This document shows positions 33,337 through 43,228 of a stretch of DNA of 64,000 nt, piece after piece. Origin of the DNA: Bacillota bacterium (GTDB taxonomy: Bacteria; Bacillota; Clostridia; Oscillospirales; Ruminococcaceae). Position 1 is the first letter of the stretch. Each line of letters begins with the position of its first letter. The notes under the pieces are model-generated. The model was given only the letters and a program-made list of their open reading frames with translations, made no database searches and was not told the DNA's origin. The stretch lies in the NCBI GenBank assembly GCA_023388515.1, contig JAEWGD010000028.1:1-64000 (forward strand), in the 5' to 3' direction. Position numbers and translations under genes: made by a program.

Positions 33337-34800
33337 CTATAACGTTTGTGAAAGAACATTAAAGCCACCGCATAAATTTTCATAAGTATAAGCGGCATTT
33401 AGCAATGTCTGTTCACTGAATTTATTACCTATAAGTTGTAAGCCAATCGGCAAATTATTTTCATCTTTACCACATGGAACACTAATTGCAGGCAAGCCAG
33501 CGATATTTGCTGTTACTGTGCAAACGTCGTTGTAATACATTTTAACTGGGTCATTTATATTTTCACCAATTTTAAAAGCAGTAGAAGGAACTGTTGGTGT
33601 TGCAATAATATCGCAGTCCTTAAACGCCTCTGCAAATTCTGTATAAATCCTTTTCTGTATAACCTTTGCTTTCTTATAATATGCATCATAAAATCCAGAG
33701 CTTAGCACAAATGTTCCAAGCATAATTCTACGTTTTACTTCATCACCAAAGCCTTCACTTCTTGTCCTTTCATACATATCAATAAGGTTATCATATTCCT
33801 TTGCACGATACCCATACTTAACTCCATCAAAACGAGCCAAGTTAGATGATGCTTCAGCAGATGCAATAATATAATAGGTATTAATTGCAAACTCAGTATT
33901 AGGAAGTGATATTTCCTTTATTTCTGCACCATTTTCCTCATACATTTTTATCGCCTTATAAACCGATTCTTTAACAGCACTGTCAATTCCATCACCAAAA
34001 TATTCCTTTGGGATGCCTATTCTTAATCCCTTTGCATTAACCGTTAAGTTATCAGCTAAATTAGGATATTCAATATTTTTTGAAGTTGCATCCATTTTAT
34101 CATAACCACTTATAACGCTTTGCAACATTGCAACGTCCTTAACGCTCTTGCCGATAGGACCTATTTGGTCGAGTGAAGATGCAAATGCTATAAGTCCGTA
34201 TCTGGATACGCTTCCATATGTCGGCTTAAGCCCAACCACTCCACATAAAGCTGCCGGTTGTCTTATTGAGCCACCAGTATCAGAACCCAATGTCAATATA
34301 GCCTCACCCGATGCAACAGCGGCTGCAGAGCCTCCCGACGAACCACCAGGCACTCTATCTAAATCATGTGGATTTCTTGTTAAATGCATATGAGAAGTTT
34401 CAGTAGATGAACCCATCGCAAACTCGTCCATATTCATTTTTCCCATAACAACCATATCTGCGTTGTTAACCTTTTCAACTACCATTGCATTAAACGGTGG
34501 AACATAATTTTCAAGCATTTTTGAGGCACAGGTTGTCCTAATTCCTTTTGTGGATATATTATCCTTAATTCCAATGGGTATTCCTGCTAAATCACTCAAT
34601 TTTTCACCCTTAGCTAAAGCCTCATCCACCTCAATTGCTTTTTTTCTAGCTGTTTCAGATGCCAAAGTAACATAAGCCCCAACTCTATCTTCAACGGATT
34701 TAACACGATTTTCTACATCTTCATATATCTCCAAAGCACTGCATTTTTTACTTCTCAACATTTCTGATAACTCAGATGCTGTCTTTTCATATAGCTTCAT
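33337..34800 (-). CDS. gatA: Asp-tRNA(Asn)/Glu-tRNA(Gln) amidotransferase subunit A
   Basis: A 487-residue amidase-signature enzyme that hydrolyses glutamine to supply ammonia to GatB. The Ser-cisSer-Lys triad is visible as Lys79 in GIPIGIKDN, and in PGGSSGGSAAA and SDTGGSIRQPA. The ATG at 34800 is used because AGGAG sits 8 bases upstream and the protein then starts MKLYEKTASEL as in relatives. A frame back to 34833 would overlap gatC and has no ribosome binding site. It lies 10 bases downstream of gatC. Confidence 0.97.
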   Translation of the reverse strand: MKLYEKTASELSEMLRSKKCSALEIYEDVENRVKSVEDRVGAYVTLASETARKKAIEVDEALAKGEKLSDLAGIPIGIKDNISTKGIRTTCASKMLENYVPPFNAMVVEKVNNADMVVMGKMNMDEFAMGSSTETSHMHLTRNPHDLDRVPGGSSGGSAAAVASGEAILTLGSDTGGSIRQPAALCGVVGLKPTYGSVSRYGLIAFASSLDQIGPIGKSVKDVAMLQSVISGYDKMDATSKNIEYPNLADNLTVNAKGLRIGIPKEYFGDGIDSAVKESVYKAIKMYEENGAEIKEISLPNTEFAINTYYIIASAEASSNLARFDGVKYGYRAKEYDNLIDMYERTRSEGFGDEVKRRIMLGTFVLSSGFYDAYYKKAKVIQKRIYTEFAEAFKDCDIIATPTVPSTAFKIGENINDPVKMYYNDVCTVTANIAGLPAISVPCGKDENNLPIGLQLIGNKFSEQTLLNAAYTYENLCGGFNVLSQTL

Positions 34801-34810
34801 TTTTTTACTC

Positions 34811-35080
34811 CTATTCAACTGTTTTTGGAACAACTAAGCAACCTGCTTGTACTTCAGGTGCATTCTGTAAAAGTTCATTTCTTGTGAATTTATTTTGAAC
34901 TGCAATATCTTCTCTAAATGTCATTGCATTATCAACATCAAGTGTTAACTCATCATCAATATTCGGAAGCTTATCAACCATAGTTATTATTGCCTCCATA
35001 TCCTTTTCAAACTTTTCAATCTTTTCTTCCTCAATTTTAAGCCTTGACAGCTTTGCGATATGCCTAATGTCAATACTCAT
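34811..35080 (-). CDS. gatC: Asp-tRNA(Asn)/Glu-tRNA(Gln) amidotransferase subunit C
   Basis: An 89-residue GatC, the small subunit that wraps around GatA and stabilises the complex. The family start IRHIAKLSRLKIEEEKI and the later DVDNAMTFREDIAV are clear. The ATG at 35080 follows AAAGGGA; a TTG three codons upstream is less likely. It lies between ligA and gatA with short gaps, so the transamidation genes are co-transcribed. Confidence 0.94.
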   Translation of the reverse strand: MSIDIRHIAKLSRLKIEEEKIEKFEKDMEAIITMVDKLPNIDDELTLDVDNAMTFREDIAVQNKFTRNELLQNAPEVQAGCLVVPKTVE

Positions 35081-35099
35081 ATTTATCAATCCCTTTCAC

Positions 35100-37082
35100 T
35101 TATTTTCCTGTCATATCTAATAATTCTTGTTCACTTATAATTTTTACGCCTAGCTCCTGTGCCTTAGTAAGCTTACTTCCTGCATCTTCACCAGCAACAA
35201 CATAATCTGTTTTCTTTGAAACAGAAGATGAAACCTTACCAGCCATGCTTTCAACAATCTCCTTAGCCTCATCTCTTTTAAGAGTTGGCAATGTTCCTGT
35301 TAACACAAAGGTTAAACCTTTAAATTTATCACTTTGTACCTTGCTACCATATTCCATATTAAGCCCATATGAACTCAATCTTTCTATTGTTTGTTGCATA
35401 TGTGGCTCTTGAAAAGCCTTCACAACGCTTTCAGCCATTATGTCGCCAAAGCCATCTATTTCAGAAATAACCGATATATCTGCATTCATAATTAAATCCA
35501 TAGAGGGAAGCTTTTCGCAAAGCAATGTTGCTGAACGCTGTCCTATATTTCGTATACCCAACGCAAAAACCAATCTATCAAGAGGATTTGCCTTTGAGTT
35601 TTCTATCGCTTTAAGCAAGTTTTTAGCTGATTTATCAGCAAACCTATCAATTATAATAAGCTGTTCATAGATTATAGTATATAAGTCTGCAACAGAGAAA
35701 ATCGTTCCACTATCCAGCAAAGCTTTCACATTTGCTGGACCAAGCCCATCTATATTCATAGCACCCTTACTTGCAAAATGGATAATGCTTTTTAGCAACT
35801 GTGCAGGGCAATCTAAATTTGGACATCTAAGCACGCTTTCCCCATCATCACGTTCAGCCTTTGAACCACAAACAGGACATTCCTTAGGCAATTCATATGG
35901 AACAGAACCTTCCTCGTGGCTAATTGATTTTACAACCTCAGGAATAATTTCTCCAGCTTTTCTAACAAGTATAGTATCACCTATTCTTACATCCTTTTCA
36001 GATATAAACTGCTGATTATGCAGTACAGCCCTTGATACACTAGTACCCGCAAGAGTAATCGAGTCAAAAACTGCTGTCGGCGTTATAGCTCCTGTTCGTC
36101 CAACATTCACTTCTATACTCAGTAGCTTTGTTTCCTTTTCTTCAGGTGGAAACTTATATGCAACTGCCCACTTCGGAGCTTTTGAAGTTGCACCCATAGT
36201 ATCACGTTGGCTGAAGTCATTTAATTTTATAACAACGCCATCAGTATCAAACGAATACTTTGAACGTTCCTCGCCTATCTTAACTATTTCTGCATATACT
36301 TCATCATAGCTTTTATATAATTTATAGCTTGGAATTACCTTTAAACCTAATGATTTAATATAATCAAGCGACTCCTTATGCGTAGTCAGCTCCTTGCCTT
36401 TTGTTTGCTGAATATTAAACAAAAATATATCAAGATTTCTTTTAGCAGTTATCTTAGGGTTTTTCTGGCGAAGTGAACCAGCAGCAGCATTTCTAGGGTT
36501 TTTAAACGGCTGTTCATCGTTTAATTCCTGCTGTTCAACAAGATTATTAAAGCTCTCCCTCGACATATACACTTCGCCTCTGACCTCTATAAAATCTATT
36601 GCCTCTTTTAATTTAAGTGGTATTGATTTTATAGTTTTAAGATTTAATGTGACATCCTCCCCTGTAAAACCATCACCCCTTGTAGAACCTCTTATAAATA
36701 TTCCATTTTCATATTCAAGCGATACTGATAACCCATCAATTTTAGGCTCAACTATAAACTCAGCATCAGTAACCTTACCCTGACACCTTATAATAAATTC
36801 CTTAACCTGTTCAAATGAGAAAACATCTTGTAAGCTTCCCATCTGGACATCATGGTTAACCTTATTAAATGTATTTGAAAATTCTCCACCAACACGCTGA
36901 GTAGGTGATGACGGCAAAACAAACTCAGAGAATTCCTCCTCAAGTGTTCTTAATTCTTGCATGAGTAAATCGTACTCATAATCCACAATCACAGGATTAT
37001 CAAGTACATAGTAGTTATAATTATGATTATTTATCTCTTCAGTTAAAGCATCTATTCTGATTTTAGCTTCTTCTCTATTCAC
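35100..37082 (-). CDS. ligA: NAD-dependent DNA ligase
   Basis: A 660-residue NAD+-dependent ligase that seals nicks during replication and repair. Adenylated Lys114 is in EPKIDGLS. The protein has an N-terminal domain Ia (YYVLDNP ... DYEYDLL), nucleotidyltransferase and OB domains, a four-Cys zinc finger (CPVCG ... CPNLDC), helix-hairpin-helix motifs and a BRCT domain (GLTFVLTGTLPTLKR). Start codon is GTG, placed by AAGGGG 8 bases upstream. It leads the gat operon. Confidence 0.97.
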   Translation of the reverse strand: MNREEAKIRIDALTEEINNHNYNYYVLDNPVIVDYEYDLLMQELRTLEEEFSEFVLPSSPTQRVGGEFSNTFNKVNHDVQMGSLQDVFSFEQVKEFIIRCQGKVTDAEFIVEPKIDGLSVSLEYENGIFIRGSTRGDGFTGEDVTLNLKTIKSIPLKLKEAIDFIEVRGEVYMSRESFNNLVEQQELNDEQPFKNPRNAAAGSLRQKNPKITAKRNLDIFLFNIQQTKGKELTTHKESLDYIKSLGLKVIPSYKLYKSYDEVYAEIVKIGEERSKYSFDTDGVVIKLNDFSQRDTMGATSKAPKWAVAYKFPPEEKETKLLSIEVNVGRTGAITPTAVFDSITLAGTSVSRAVLHNQQFISEKDVRIGDTILVRKAGEIIPEVVKSISHEEGSVPYELPKECPVCGSKAERDDGESVLRCPNLDCPAQLLKSIIHFASKGAMNIDGLGPANVKALLDSGTIFSVADLYTIIYEQLIIIDRFADKSAKNLLKAIENSKANPLDRLVFALGIRNIGQRSATLLCEKLPSMDLIMNADISVISEIDGFGDIMAESVVKAFQEPHMQQTIERLSSYGLNMEYGSKVQSDKFKGLTFVLTGTLPTLKRDEAKEIVESMAGKVSSSVSKKTDYVVAGEDAGSKLTKAQELGVKIISEQELLDMTGK

Positions 37083-37163
37083 TTTAAATTCCCCTTTTAA
37101 ATCGTCTTCATATTATAACATATTATCCCCTATTTACGCTAGTACTTTTTTATATTTTTTTCA

Positions 37164-37832
37164 TTAACTAGCCCCAGAAATCGGATATGACATATTAATG
37201 TAGTTTTCTGGAACATCTCCAACAATAATAGTTTCAGCCAATACATAATCAATAGAAATTTCTGCACTCTCACTTTTAGATGGCATAACTATTAAAAGCT
37301 GTACTGTAATATCAATTAATATCCTATGCCTTGTCTGATTAATCCCTGCTGGCGTAAACTCACTTTTTAGATTTGTTTTTACATTACCTTTCGGTATAAT
37401 CTTAATTTTAAGATTAGGACCTCTGCCAGAAAATATATACATACCACTGACAGTTCCTAATGGAACATCTATCACTTTATTAAGCTTTGTCTGTAAATCA
37501 TCATTTATTCGCTTTGATAGCATAGATTGTGTAAGATTTACATTTTTAGTTAATGTTTCAATAGAAGCTATACTTCCTTTCTCATCATACAAAATACTAA
37601 CATAATTAGAATATCCCATATTACTATCAGTTAGGAAACCGTTAATAACATCATTTAAAATGCTTACTGTTTCCTGATTCGCCTTATTGCTACTTATTGC
37701 ACTTAATGAAGGCTGTATTTTTTTATCAATATAGCCTACACAAGCCACAAACAATGTTACAATTATTACTGAAAAACATACTATATTTACAATAATCCTA
37801 TCTCTATCCCTGTTCGATTTTCTTGCCCTCAT
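37164..37832 (-). CDS. yunB: Sporulation protein YunB
   Basis: A 222-residue membrane-anchored protein with one N-terminal transmembrane segment (about 16-36) after a very basic start, then an extracytoplasmic domain. Segments ISSNKANQETVSILNDVI, VPLGTVSG and PAGINQTRHRI match YunB, a sigma-E-controlled protein needed for efficient sporulation in Bacillus subtilis. It lies 81 bases upstream of ligA and after a strong terminator. Its presence supports a spore-forming lineage. Confidence 0.85.
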   Translation of the reverse strand: MRARKSNRDRDRIIVNIVCFSVIIVTLFVACVGYIDKKIQPSLSAISSNKANQETVSILNDVINGFLTDSNMGYSNYVSILYDEKGSIASIETLTKNVNLTQSMLSKRINDDLQTKLNKVIDVPLGTVSGMYIFSGRGPNLKIKIIPKGNVKTNLKSEFTPAGINQTRHRILIDITVQLLIVMPSKSESAEISIDYVLAETIIVGDVPENYINMSYPISGAS

Positions 37833-37906
37833 ATCATCACACTTCCATCTGCTATTTTGGACTGTAATTTAAGTGAAAATAACTTCTTATCCACTTTGTT
37901 ATGTTT

Positions 37907-37934
37907 TATAAAAAGGGCGACCCATTGGTCGCCC
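37907..37934 (-). terminator. Terminator of the cysteine-rich gene
   Basis: A perfect 8-bp GC-rich stem, GGGCGACC with GGTCGCCC (37915-37922 and 37927-37934), has a CATT loop. On the minus strand it is followed by TTTTTATAAAA, 19 bases after the stop codon. Confidence 0.88.
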
Positions 37935-37953
37935 CTCAGAATCATAAGAATTG

Positions 37954-38700
37954 CTAGGACTCACATTCGCTATCCCCGATGTCACTCGATATATTGATAT
38001 TTGACTGAGAAAATTCATCCATTGGGAAGCGAATCCTATCAAACATTTCACATGGGTCTTCAGATTCAGGTTTACACTTTTTACATGGTATTTTATACTC
38101 AAATGTTGGAACCAATATTGTTGCAGGTCTTGATAACTCAACAACAGAGAATAATCCTAAAGTCATAATTACTGTTCTCTTATAGCAACAAGGGCTTTCT
38201 GGACCATCAAATGAGCAAACCTTTTCAATTTTAGTAGCTAAAGCAATAGGGTCAACCACTTGTACTGAGGCAATTGGTAAATTAGCAACTTCACAACATG
38301 ATTTAGATTTACCAACGCTCGTTTCTTTACTGAAGAAAGTTTTGGTATTAGACTCGCCACCATAAAGGATACAGCTTTTACAAGCCAAAGCTTTACCAGT
38401 TAACACGCATGGGCTATCGCATGTTTTTTCATATGCATATAGTTCTATGCTGAAAACATATGTTAAATCAATTGAATAGCATCCCTTATTATAATGTATT
38501 GGTTCGATATTCATGCGAATATCACATACTTTTACACTCTTGCATTTTACAACGGATATGTTATGAGGAAGCTCACCACAATCCAAGTTTACTTGTATGT
38601 CATTTAAACAGTCCTTGTCACAGCAGCTATCAAAAACTCTGTTTACCTTGATTGGTACTGCATCACAATAATCATGATGCTGTGCCTCGTATTCATTCAT
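37954..38700 (-). CDS. Cysteine-rich protein of unknown function
   Basis: A 248-residue protein with 21 cysteines, several adjacent or in CxxC pairs (SCCDKDC, CKSC, SCC, PCC, CKKC). There is no signal peptide, no membrane segment and no recognisable enzyme motif. It opens with PIKVNRVFDSCCDKDCL and alternates hydrophobic beta-like stretches with cysteine pairs. AGGAGG precedes the ATG and it has its own terminator. Cys-rich soluble proteins next to sporulation genes are often spore coat or crust components, and yunB is adjacent, so that is the leading guess. A metal-binding storage role cannot be excluded. Confidence 0.8.
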   Translation of the reverse strand: MNEYEAQHHDYCDAVPIKVNRVFDSCCDKDCLNDIQVNLDCGELPHNISVVKCKSVKVCDIRMNIEPIHYNKGCYSIDLTYVFSIELYAYEKTCDSPCVLTGKALACKSCILYGGESNTKTFFSKETSVGKSKSCCEVANLPIASVQVVDPIALATKIEKVCSFDGPESPCCYKRTVIMTLGLFSVVELSRPATILVPTFEYKIPCKKCKPESEDPCEMFDRIRFPMDEFSQSNINISSDIGDSECES

Positions 38701-38805
38701 AAATAAACCCTCCTACAATCTATTAAAGCTGCTTTCGGCATATTTAATGCGTCAAGAAGTACTTCAATATATCATATTCAGGTTTACTCTTTTTAGTTAC
38801 AATTA

Positions 38806-39132
38806 TTAGGTGTTTTTATCAGTATTTCTCATTACTTTCAGATTACCTACTTTGTTTTTACGTTCTTCAAGAATCTTCTCCACCTCTGAAAACGGTAATT
38901 TCTTCTCTGCACATAATACCATTATATGATAAAGTAAGTCTGATATTTCATTCTTTAGCTCTTCATTATCATTATTTTTTGAAGCTATAATCATCTCCGA
39001 GCATTCTTCGCCACATTTCTTTAAAATCTTATCCTCACCCTTTGAAAATAAATAACAGGTATATGAGCCCTCCTCAAAGGTTTCTTTTCTATTTAAAACA
39101 ACCTGATATAATTCTTCAAAAACATTACTCAT
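38806..39132 (-). CDS. hisE: Phosphoribosyl-ATP diphosphatase
   Basis: A 108-residue MazG-fold enzyme that splits pyrophosphate from PR-ATP, the second step of histidine synthesis. Metal-binding glutamates lie in KKCGEECSEMIIA and the later NEISDLLYHIMVL is typical. It is the last gene of the his operon, 12 bases after hisI. In many bacteria hisI and hisE are fused; here they are separate. Confidence 0.95.
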   Translation of the reverse strand: MSNVFEELYQVVLNRKETFEEGSYTCYLFSKGEDKILKKCGEECSEMIIASKNNDNEELKNEISDLLYHIMVLCAEKKLPFSEVEKILEERKNKVGNLKVMRNTDKNT

Positions 39133-39144
39133 ATATAATTCTCC

Positions 39145-39468
39145 TTAGCATATTTCATTAAAAAAGCAACTGTATTCACCTGTATGGCAAGCAACACCTT
39201 TTTGCTCGACATTAACAAGCAATGTATCTTTATCGCAGTCACCGTAAATGCTAACTACCTTTTGCAAATGTCCAGATGTAGCACCTTTATTCCAAAGCTC
39301 CTGCCTAGAACGACTCCAAAACCAAGTGTAGCCTGTTTCAAGAGTCTTAGCAAGGCTTTCCTTATTCATATACGCAAGCATAACAACAGCCTTAGTTTTT
39401 ACATCACACACAACAGCTGGTATCAGCTCGCCTTTTTTAAAATAATCATCTATATTTATATTTTCCAT
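39145..39468 (-). CDS. hisI: Phosphoribosyl-AMP cyclohydrolase
   Basis: A 107-residue zinc enzyme that opens the adenine ring of PR-AMP. Signature segments are VVMLAYMNKESL, TWFWSRSRQELWNKG and the zinc/magnesium region GDCDKDTLL with CHTGEYSCF. It starts 3 bases after hisF. Confidence 0.96.
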   Translation of the reverse strand: MENINIDDYFKKGELIPAVVCDVKTKAVVMLAYMNKESLAKTLETGYTWFWSRSRQELWNKGATSGHLQKVVSIYGDCDKDTLLVNVEQKGVACHTGEYSCFFNEIC

Positions 39469-39471
39469 GAG

Positions 39472-40233
39472 CTACCCCTCACGAACTTCAATATTCTTTT
39501 TCTTTAAATGTTCTTTAACTTCACCAACCGTTAATTCCTTAAAGTGAAATAAAGATGCTGCTAATGCCGCTGAAGAATTTGTTTTCTCGAACACTTCTGA
39601 AAAATCCTCTAGCTTTCCACAGCCACCGCTTGCTATAACAGGAATTTTTACAGCCTCACAAACTGCATTCAACATCTCAATATCAAATCCACCCTTTGTT
39701 CCATCTGTATCAATTGAGTTAAGGCAAATCTCTCCCGCACCAAGCTCCTCAACCTTTTTAACCCATTCAATCAAGTCAAGCTTCATATCAATTCGTCCAC
39801 CATTTATATAAACAGTAAACTTTCCATCAGCATTGCGTTTTGCATCTATTCCGACAACAACACACTGGCTACCAAATATATCTGCTGCTTCTTTTATAAG
39901 AGATGGATTTTTTACAGCTGATGAATTAATTGATACCTTATCAGCACCAGCCCTCAATGTTTCTCTAAAATCTTCAATAGTAGAAATTCCACCACCAACA
40001 GTAAGTGGCACAAAAACTTTTCTAGCAGTATTTCTTACAACATCAAGAATTACACCCCTACCCTCATGTGATGCTGTTATATCGTAAAAAACCAATTCAT
40101 CAGCACCCTGTCTATTGTATTCCTTTGCATATTCAACTGGGTCACCAACATCTTTTACCCCTTCAAACTTAACGCCTTTAACTACCTTGCCATTTCTCAC
40201 ATCAAGACATGGTATAATTCTTTTTGCTAACAT
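39472..40233 (-). CDS. hisF: Imidazole glycerol phosphate synthase, cyclase subunit
   Basis: A 253-residue TIM barrel that makes imidazole glycerol phosphate and AICAR using ammonia from HisH. It starts with the conserved AKRIIPCLDVRNGKVVKG (catalytic Asp11 region), has VPLTVGGGI, and the second catalytic Asp is in the NSIDTDGTKGG segment. It starts 3 bases after hisA. Confidence 0.97.
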   Translation of the reverse strand: MLAKRIIPCLDVRNGKVVKGVKFEGVKDVGDPVEYAKEYNRQGADELVFYDITASHEGRGVILDVVRNTARKVFVPLTVGGGISTIEDFRETLRAGADKVSINSSAVKNPSLIKEAADIFGSQCVVVGIDAKRNADGKFTVYINGGRIDMKLDLIEWVKKVEELGAGEICLNSIDTDGTKGGFDIEMLNAVCEAVKIPVIASGGCGKLEDFSEVFEKTNSSAALAASLFHFKELTVGEVKEHLKKKNIEVREG

Positions 40234-40236
40234 ATC

Positions 40237-40959
40237 CTATTCCTGCCTTCCTGCTATATTTATAGCATCATTCAAATTCAACGTGCCTTTATATATGGAT
40301 TTACCACAAATAGTCCCATAAAGATTGAGATTCATGCAATTTTTTATATCATCAACATTTCGGACACCACCACTTGCTATAATATCACAATCAACTGCCT
40401 TATTTATAGCATTTAGTTGTTCAAGATTAACTCCCTCTAATGTTCCATCCTTTGATATATCAGTGAAAATAATGCACTTTATACCAATCGAAACCATTTC
40501 TTCAGCTAGTGAAATATACGATACTTCAGAGCTGTCAAGCCATCCCTCAACTGCAACCATTCCATCTAAAGCGTCAATTCCCACAGCAATCTTATCGCCA
40601 TATTCCTTAACAGCGTCTTTTACAATCTGAGGGTTTTTGAGTGCAACTGAACCAAGTATAACCCTTGAAATATCGTTTTGAAGATAATATTCAACCGTAT
40701 CAAGTGTTCTAATTCCCCCACCCAACTCAACCTTTAGATCAGTATATTTAGCTACATCAATAAATATATCATTGTTTACTGGTTTTCCGTTCTTTGCTCC
40801 GTCTAAATCAACCATATGTATCCATGATGCTCCAGATGCTTCAAAGCTTTTCGCAGTTTCCATATAATTTTCTGCAACCTTTTCTGTTGTAGAAAAGTCA
40901 CCTTTATAAAGTCTGACACAATTGCCATCCTTAATATCTATTGCTGGAAGTATAATCAT
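40237..40959 (-). CDS. hisA: ProFAR isomerase (HisA)
   Basis: A 240-residue TIM barrel that isomerises ProFAR to PRFAR. It begins ILPAIDIKDGNCVRL with the catalytic Asp in AIDIKDG, and shows VELGGGIR and FTDISKDGTLEG. Its ATG overlaps the TGA of hisH by 4 bases. Confidence 0.97.
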   Translation of the reverse strand: MIILPAIDIKDGNCVRLYKGDFSTTEKVAENYMETAKSFEASGASWIHMVDLDGAKNGKPVNNDIFIDVAKYTDLKVELGGGIRTLDTVEYYLQNDISRVILGSVALKNPQIVKDAVKEYGDKIAVGIDALDGMVAVEGWLDSSEVSYISLAEEMVSIGIKCIIFTDISKDGTLEGVNLEQLNAINKAVDCDIIASGGVRNVDDIKNCMNLNLYGTICGKSIYKGTLNLNDAINIAGRQE

Positions 40960-41561
40960 TTTATAAGTCCTCCAAAATTTTTCAATATCCTTAAACCTGT
41001 ATCCCCACTTTTTTCAGGGTGAAATTGTGCCCCGTATGCCATATCACCATCATAAACTAAAGCAGGAATTTTACTGCCATACTCACAAAAAGCTGATATA
41101 TTTTTATCATCGCATACAGCCTTATATGAATGCACAAAATAGACGTACCTTTCATCACCAAGCCCATGTAAAAGCTCACAATGATTGAGCGTTTCAAGCT
41201 TATTCCATCCCATATGAGGCACATTTAAGTTCGGTGCAATTATCTTCTCAACACTTCCACTAATTAATCCTAAGCCATCACATTCCTCAAATTCATATCC
41301 CTTTTCAAAAATTAACTGCATACCTAAGCAAATCCCTAGAAACGGCTTTTTATGTGCCTCAACTTTTATTGCGTCAATCAAACCACTATCATTCAGCATT
41401 TTCATGGCAGTAGGAAATGCACCCACACCAGGTAAAATCAACGCATCAGCGTTAATTATCTCTTGTTTATCATTAGTAAGCTTGCTTTCCAAACCTAAAT
41501 AATCAAGTGCATTTTTTACGCTAAAAATATTTCCAGCACCATAATCAATTATTGCTATCAT
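40956..41561 (-). CDS. hisH: Imidazole glycerol phosphate synthase, glutamine amidotransferase subunit
   Basis: A 201-residue class I glutaminase that supplies ammonia to HisF. The nucleophile cysteine is in FLGICLGMQL and the His-Glu pair is in GAQFHPEKS near the C-terminus. It begins MIAIIDYGAGN, standard for HisH, directly after the hisB stop. Confidence 0.97.
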   Translation of the reverse strand: MIAIIDYGAGNIFSVKNALDYLGLESKLTNDKQEIINADALILPGVGAFPTAMKMLNDSGLIDAIKVEAHKKPFLGICLGMQLIFEKGYEFEECDGLGLISGSVEKIIAPNLNVPHMGWNKLETLNHCELLHGLGDERYVYFVHSYKAVCDDKNISAFCEYGSKIPALVYDGDMAYGAQFHPEKSGDTGLRILKNFGGLIK

Positions 41562-42146
41562 CTACAAAACCCCTTTGGTTGAGAGTGTTTCACCAATTTT
41601 AGTTGGTTTAATCGCTTGCTTTAATGCATGAGCCATAGCTTTAAATATAGCTTCACATTTATGATGGTCATTTGTTCCATAAACCATATTCAAATGCAAT
41701 GTAATACTAGCATTAAACGCAAAGGCTCTAAAAAACTCCTCTGTTAAACAGGCATCATACTCACCAATTTTTTCGTTTTGAAACTCCCCGTTAAAAACTA
41801 AAAACGGACGGTTACTAATATCCAAAGAGCAAAAACCTAAAGCCTCATCCATCGGAATATATGCACTTCCATAACGTGCAATTCCAGATTTATCTCCCAA
41901 CGCTTTTGCGAAAGCCTGCCCAAGTGCTATGCCCGTATCCTCAACTGTGTGATGTCCATCAACATATAAATCGCCTGTAACCTTGATATTTATACCTATC
42001 CCACTATGTGCTGATAAAGCTATAAGCATATGGTCAAAAAAACCAATTCCCGTGTCAATATTGTACCCATCATTACTATCCATTGAAACAGAAACCTTTA
42101 TTTGTGTTTCTTTAGTATTTCTCTCAACTGTTGAAATACGATTCAT
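41562..42146 (-). CDS. hisB: Imidazoleglycerol-phosphate dehydratase
   Basis: A 194-residue monofunctional dehydratase (no phosphatase domain). The metal-binding motifs are GFFDHMLIALSAHSG, DGHHTVEDTGIALGQA and NDHHKCEAIFKAMA. The ATG at 42146 is used because GGAGG lies 5 bases upstream; the longer frame from 42173 would overlap hisC. It is separated from hisC by a single base. Confidence 0.96.
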   Translation of the reverse strand: MNRISTVERNTKETQIKVSVSMDSNDGYNIDTGIGFFDHMLIALSAHSGIGINIKVTGDLYVDGHHTVEDTGIALGQAFAKALGDKSGIARYGSAYIPMDEALGFCSLDISNRPFLVFNGEFQNEKIGEYDACLTEEFFRAFAFNASITLHLNMVYGTNDHHKCEAIFKAMAHALKQAIKPTKIGETLSTKGVL

Positions 42147-42147
42147 A

Positions 42148-43218
42148 TTATCCTCCAGTCTTAATATCAGCAAGAATATTTTTCATTACAGATATAAGCT
42201 TTTTATTCTCATCAACACTGCAAGAAGTAATTCTCAAAAACCCTTTGAATTTTCTTGTTGCAATTGAATTTTTTAGCAATTCATTGAAAATTTTATCCTC
42301 ATAGCAAGTTTTTATAAATATAAAATTAGTTTTTGTTTCATAAATCTTTTCAAACAATGAGAATTCTTCCTGTAAATTCAGCATTTCTTTATACAAGCCT
42401 TGAGTGTTATTCACAATTTCAGTAATTCTAGCATTAACATAATCCTTGTCCTTAAAAACAACTTCACCTATCATCTGTGAAATTGAATCTGTATTATAAG
42501 GCGACTTTGCAGCCCTTAATGCTGTCGTTATTGTTTTGCCAGCAACTGCAAACCCTAAACGTATAGCAGCTAGTCCTACTGCCTTTGAACAGGTTTTTAA
42601 TATAATACAATTATCATATTTCTGAATATCAGATAGCAGACTTTCTGTCCAAAAATCCATATACGCTTCATCAAGAATAACTAAACAGTCAAGGCTTTCT
42701 ATAAGCTTTTTAACATCAATTTTACTAATACCCAATGATGTTGGATTACATGGATTTGAAAAAATCAATGCTTTTGCATTCTTAACCTTACAAAATTCTA
42801 TTAAGGCATCAACGTCAACCATTAAGTCATCACTTTTATTGAATATCTCCACATTCAATTCATACAAGCTACCATAAAACGCGTACATTGTAAAATCAGG
42901 TGCAAGCGTTACTACTGTATCACCCTTTTCAAGAAAGCAACTTGAAATAATGCTTATCAGTTCATCAGAACCATTTCCAGCAGTTACAAGGGTTTCATCA
43001 ACCTCATAAAAGTCTGAAAAAGCCTTTACTGCATTCCTTGCATACGGGTCAGGGTATCTATTATAATCAATCCTTTTCATTTCATCGGCTATCTTTTCAG
43101 CTATTTCATCACTTAAATTATAACAGGATTCATTTGCGTCAAGTCTAATCTCATAATCACCACTAATTGGTTCATAGGGTATTAACTCTGCAAGCTTTTC
43201 ATTAAGTTTATAACCCAT
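42148..43218 (-). CDS. hisC: Histidinol-phosphate aminotransferase
   Basis: A 356-residue PLP enzyme of fold type I that transaminates imidazole acetol phosphate. The N-terminal DANESCYNL motif, NPCNPTSLG, the DEAYMDF aspartate that contacts PLP, and the lysine region TCSKAVGLAAIRLGFA are visible. The ATG at 43218 follows AGGGG at 7 bases and gives MGYKLNEKL. Confidence 0.95.
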   Translation of the reverse strand: MGYKLNEKLAELIPYEPISGDYEIRLDANESCYNLSDEIAEKIADEMKRIDYNRYPDPYARNAVKAFSDFYEVDETLVTAGNGSDELISIISSCFLEKGDTVVTLAPDFTMYAFYGSLYELNVEIFNKSDDLMVDVDALIEFCKVKNAKALIFSNPCNPTSLGISKIDVKKLIESLDCLVILDEAYMDFWTESLLSDIQKYDNCIILKTCSKAVGLAAIRLGFAVAGKTITTALRAAKSPYNTDSISQMIGEVVFKDKDYVNARITEIVNNTQGLYKEMLNLQEEFSLFEKIYETKTNFIFIKTCYEDKIFNELLKNSIATRKFKGFLRITSCSVDENKKLISVMKNILADIKTGG

Positions 43219-43228
43219 CTCTATACCC

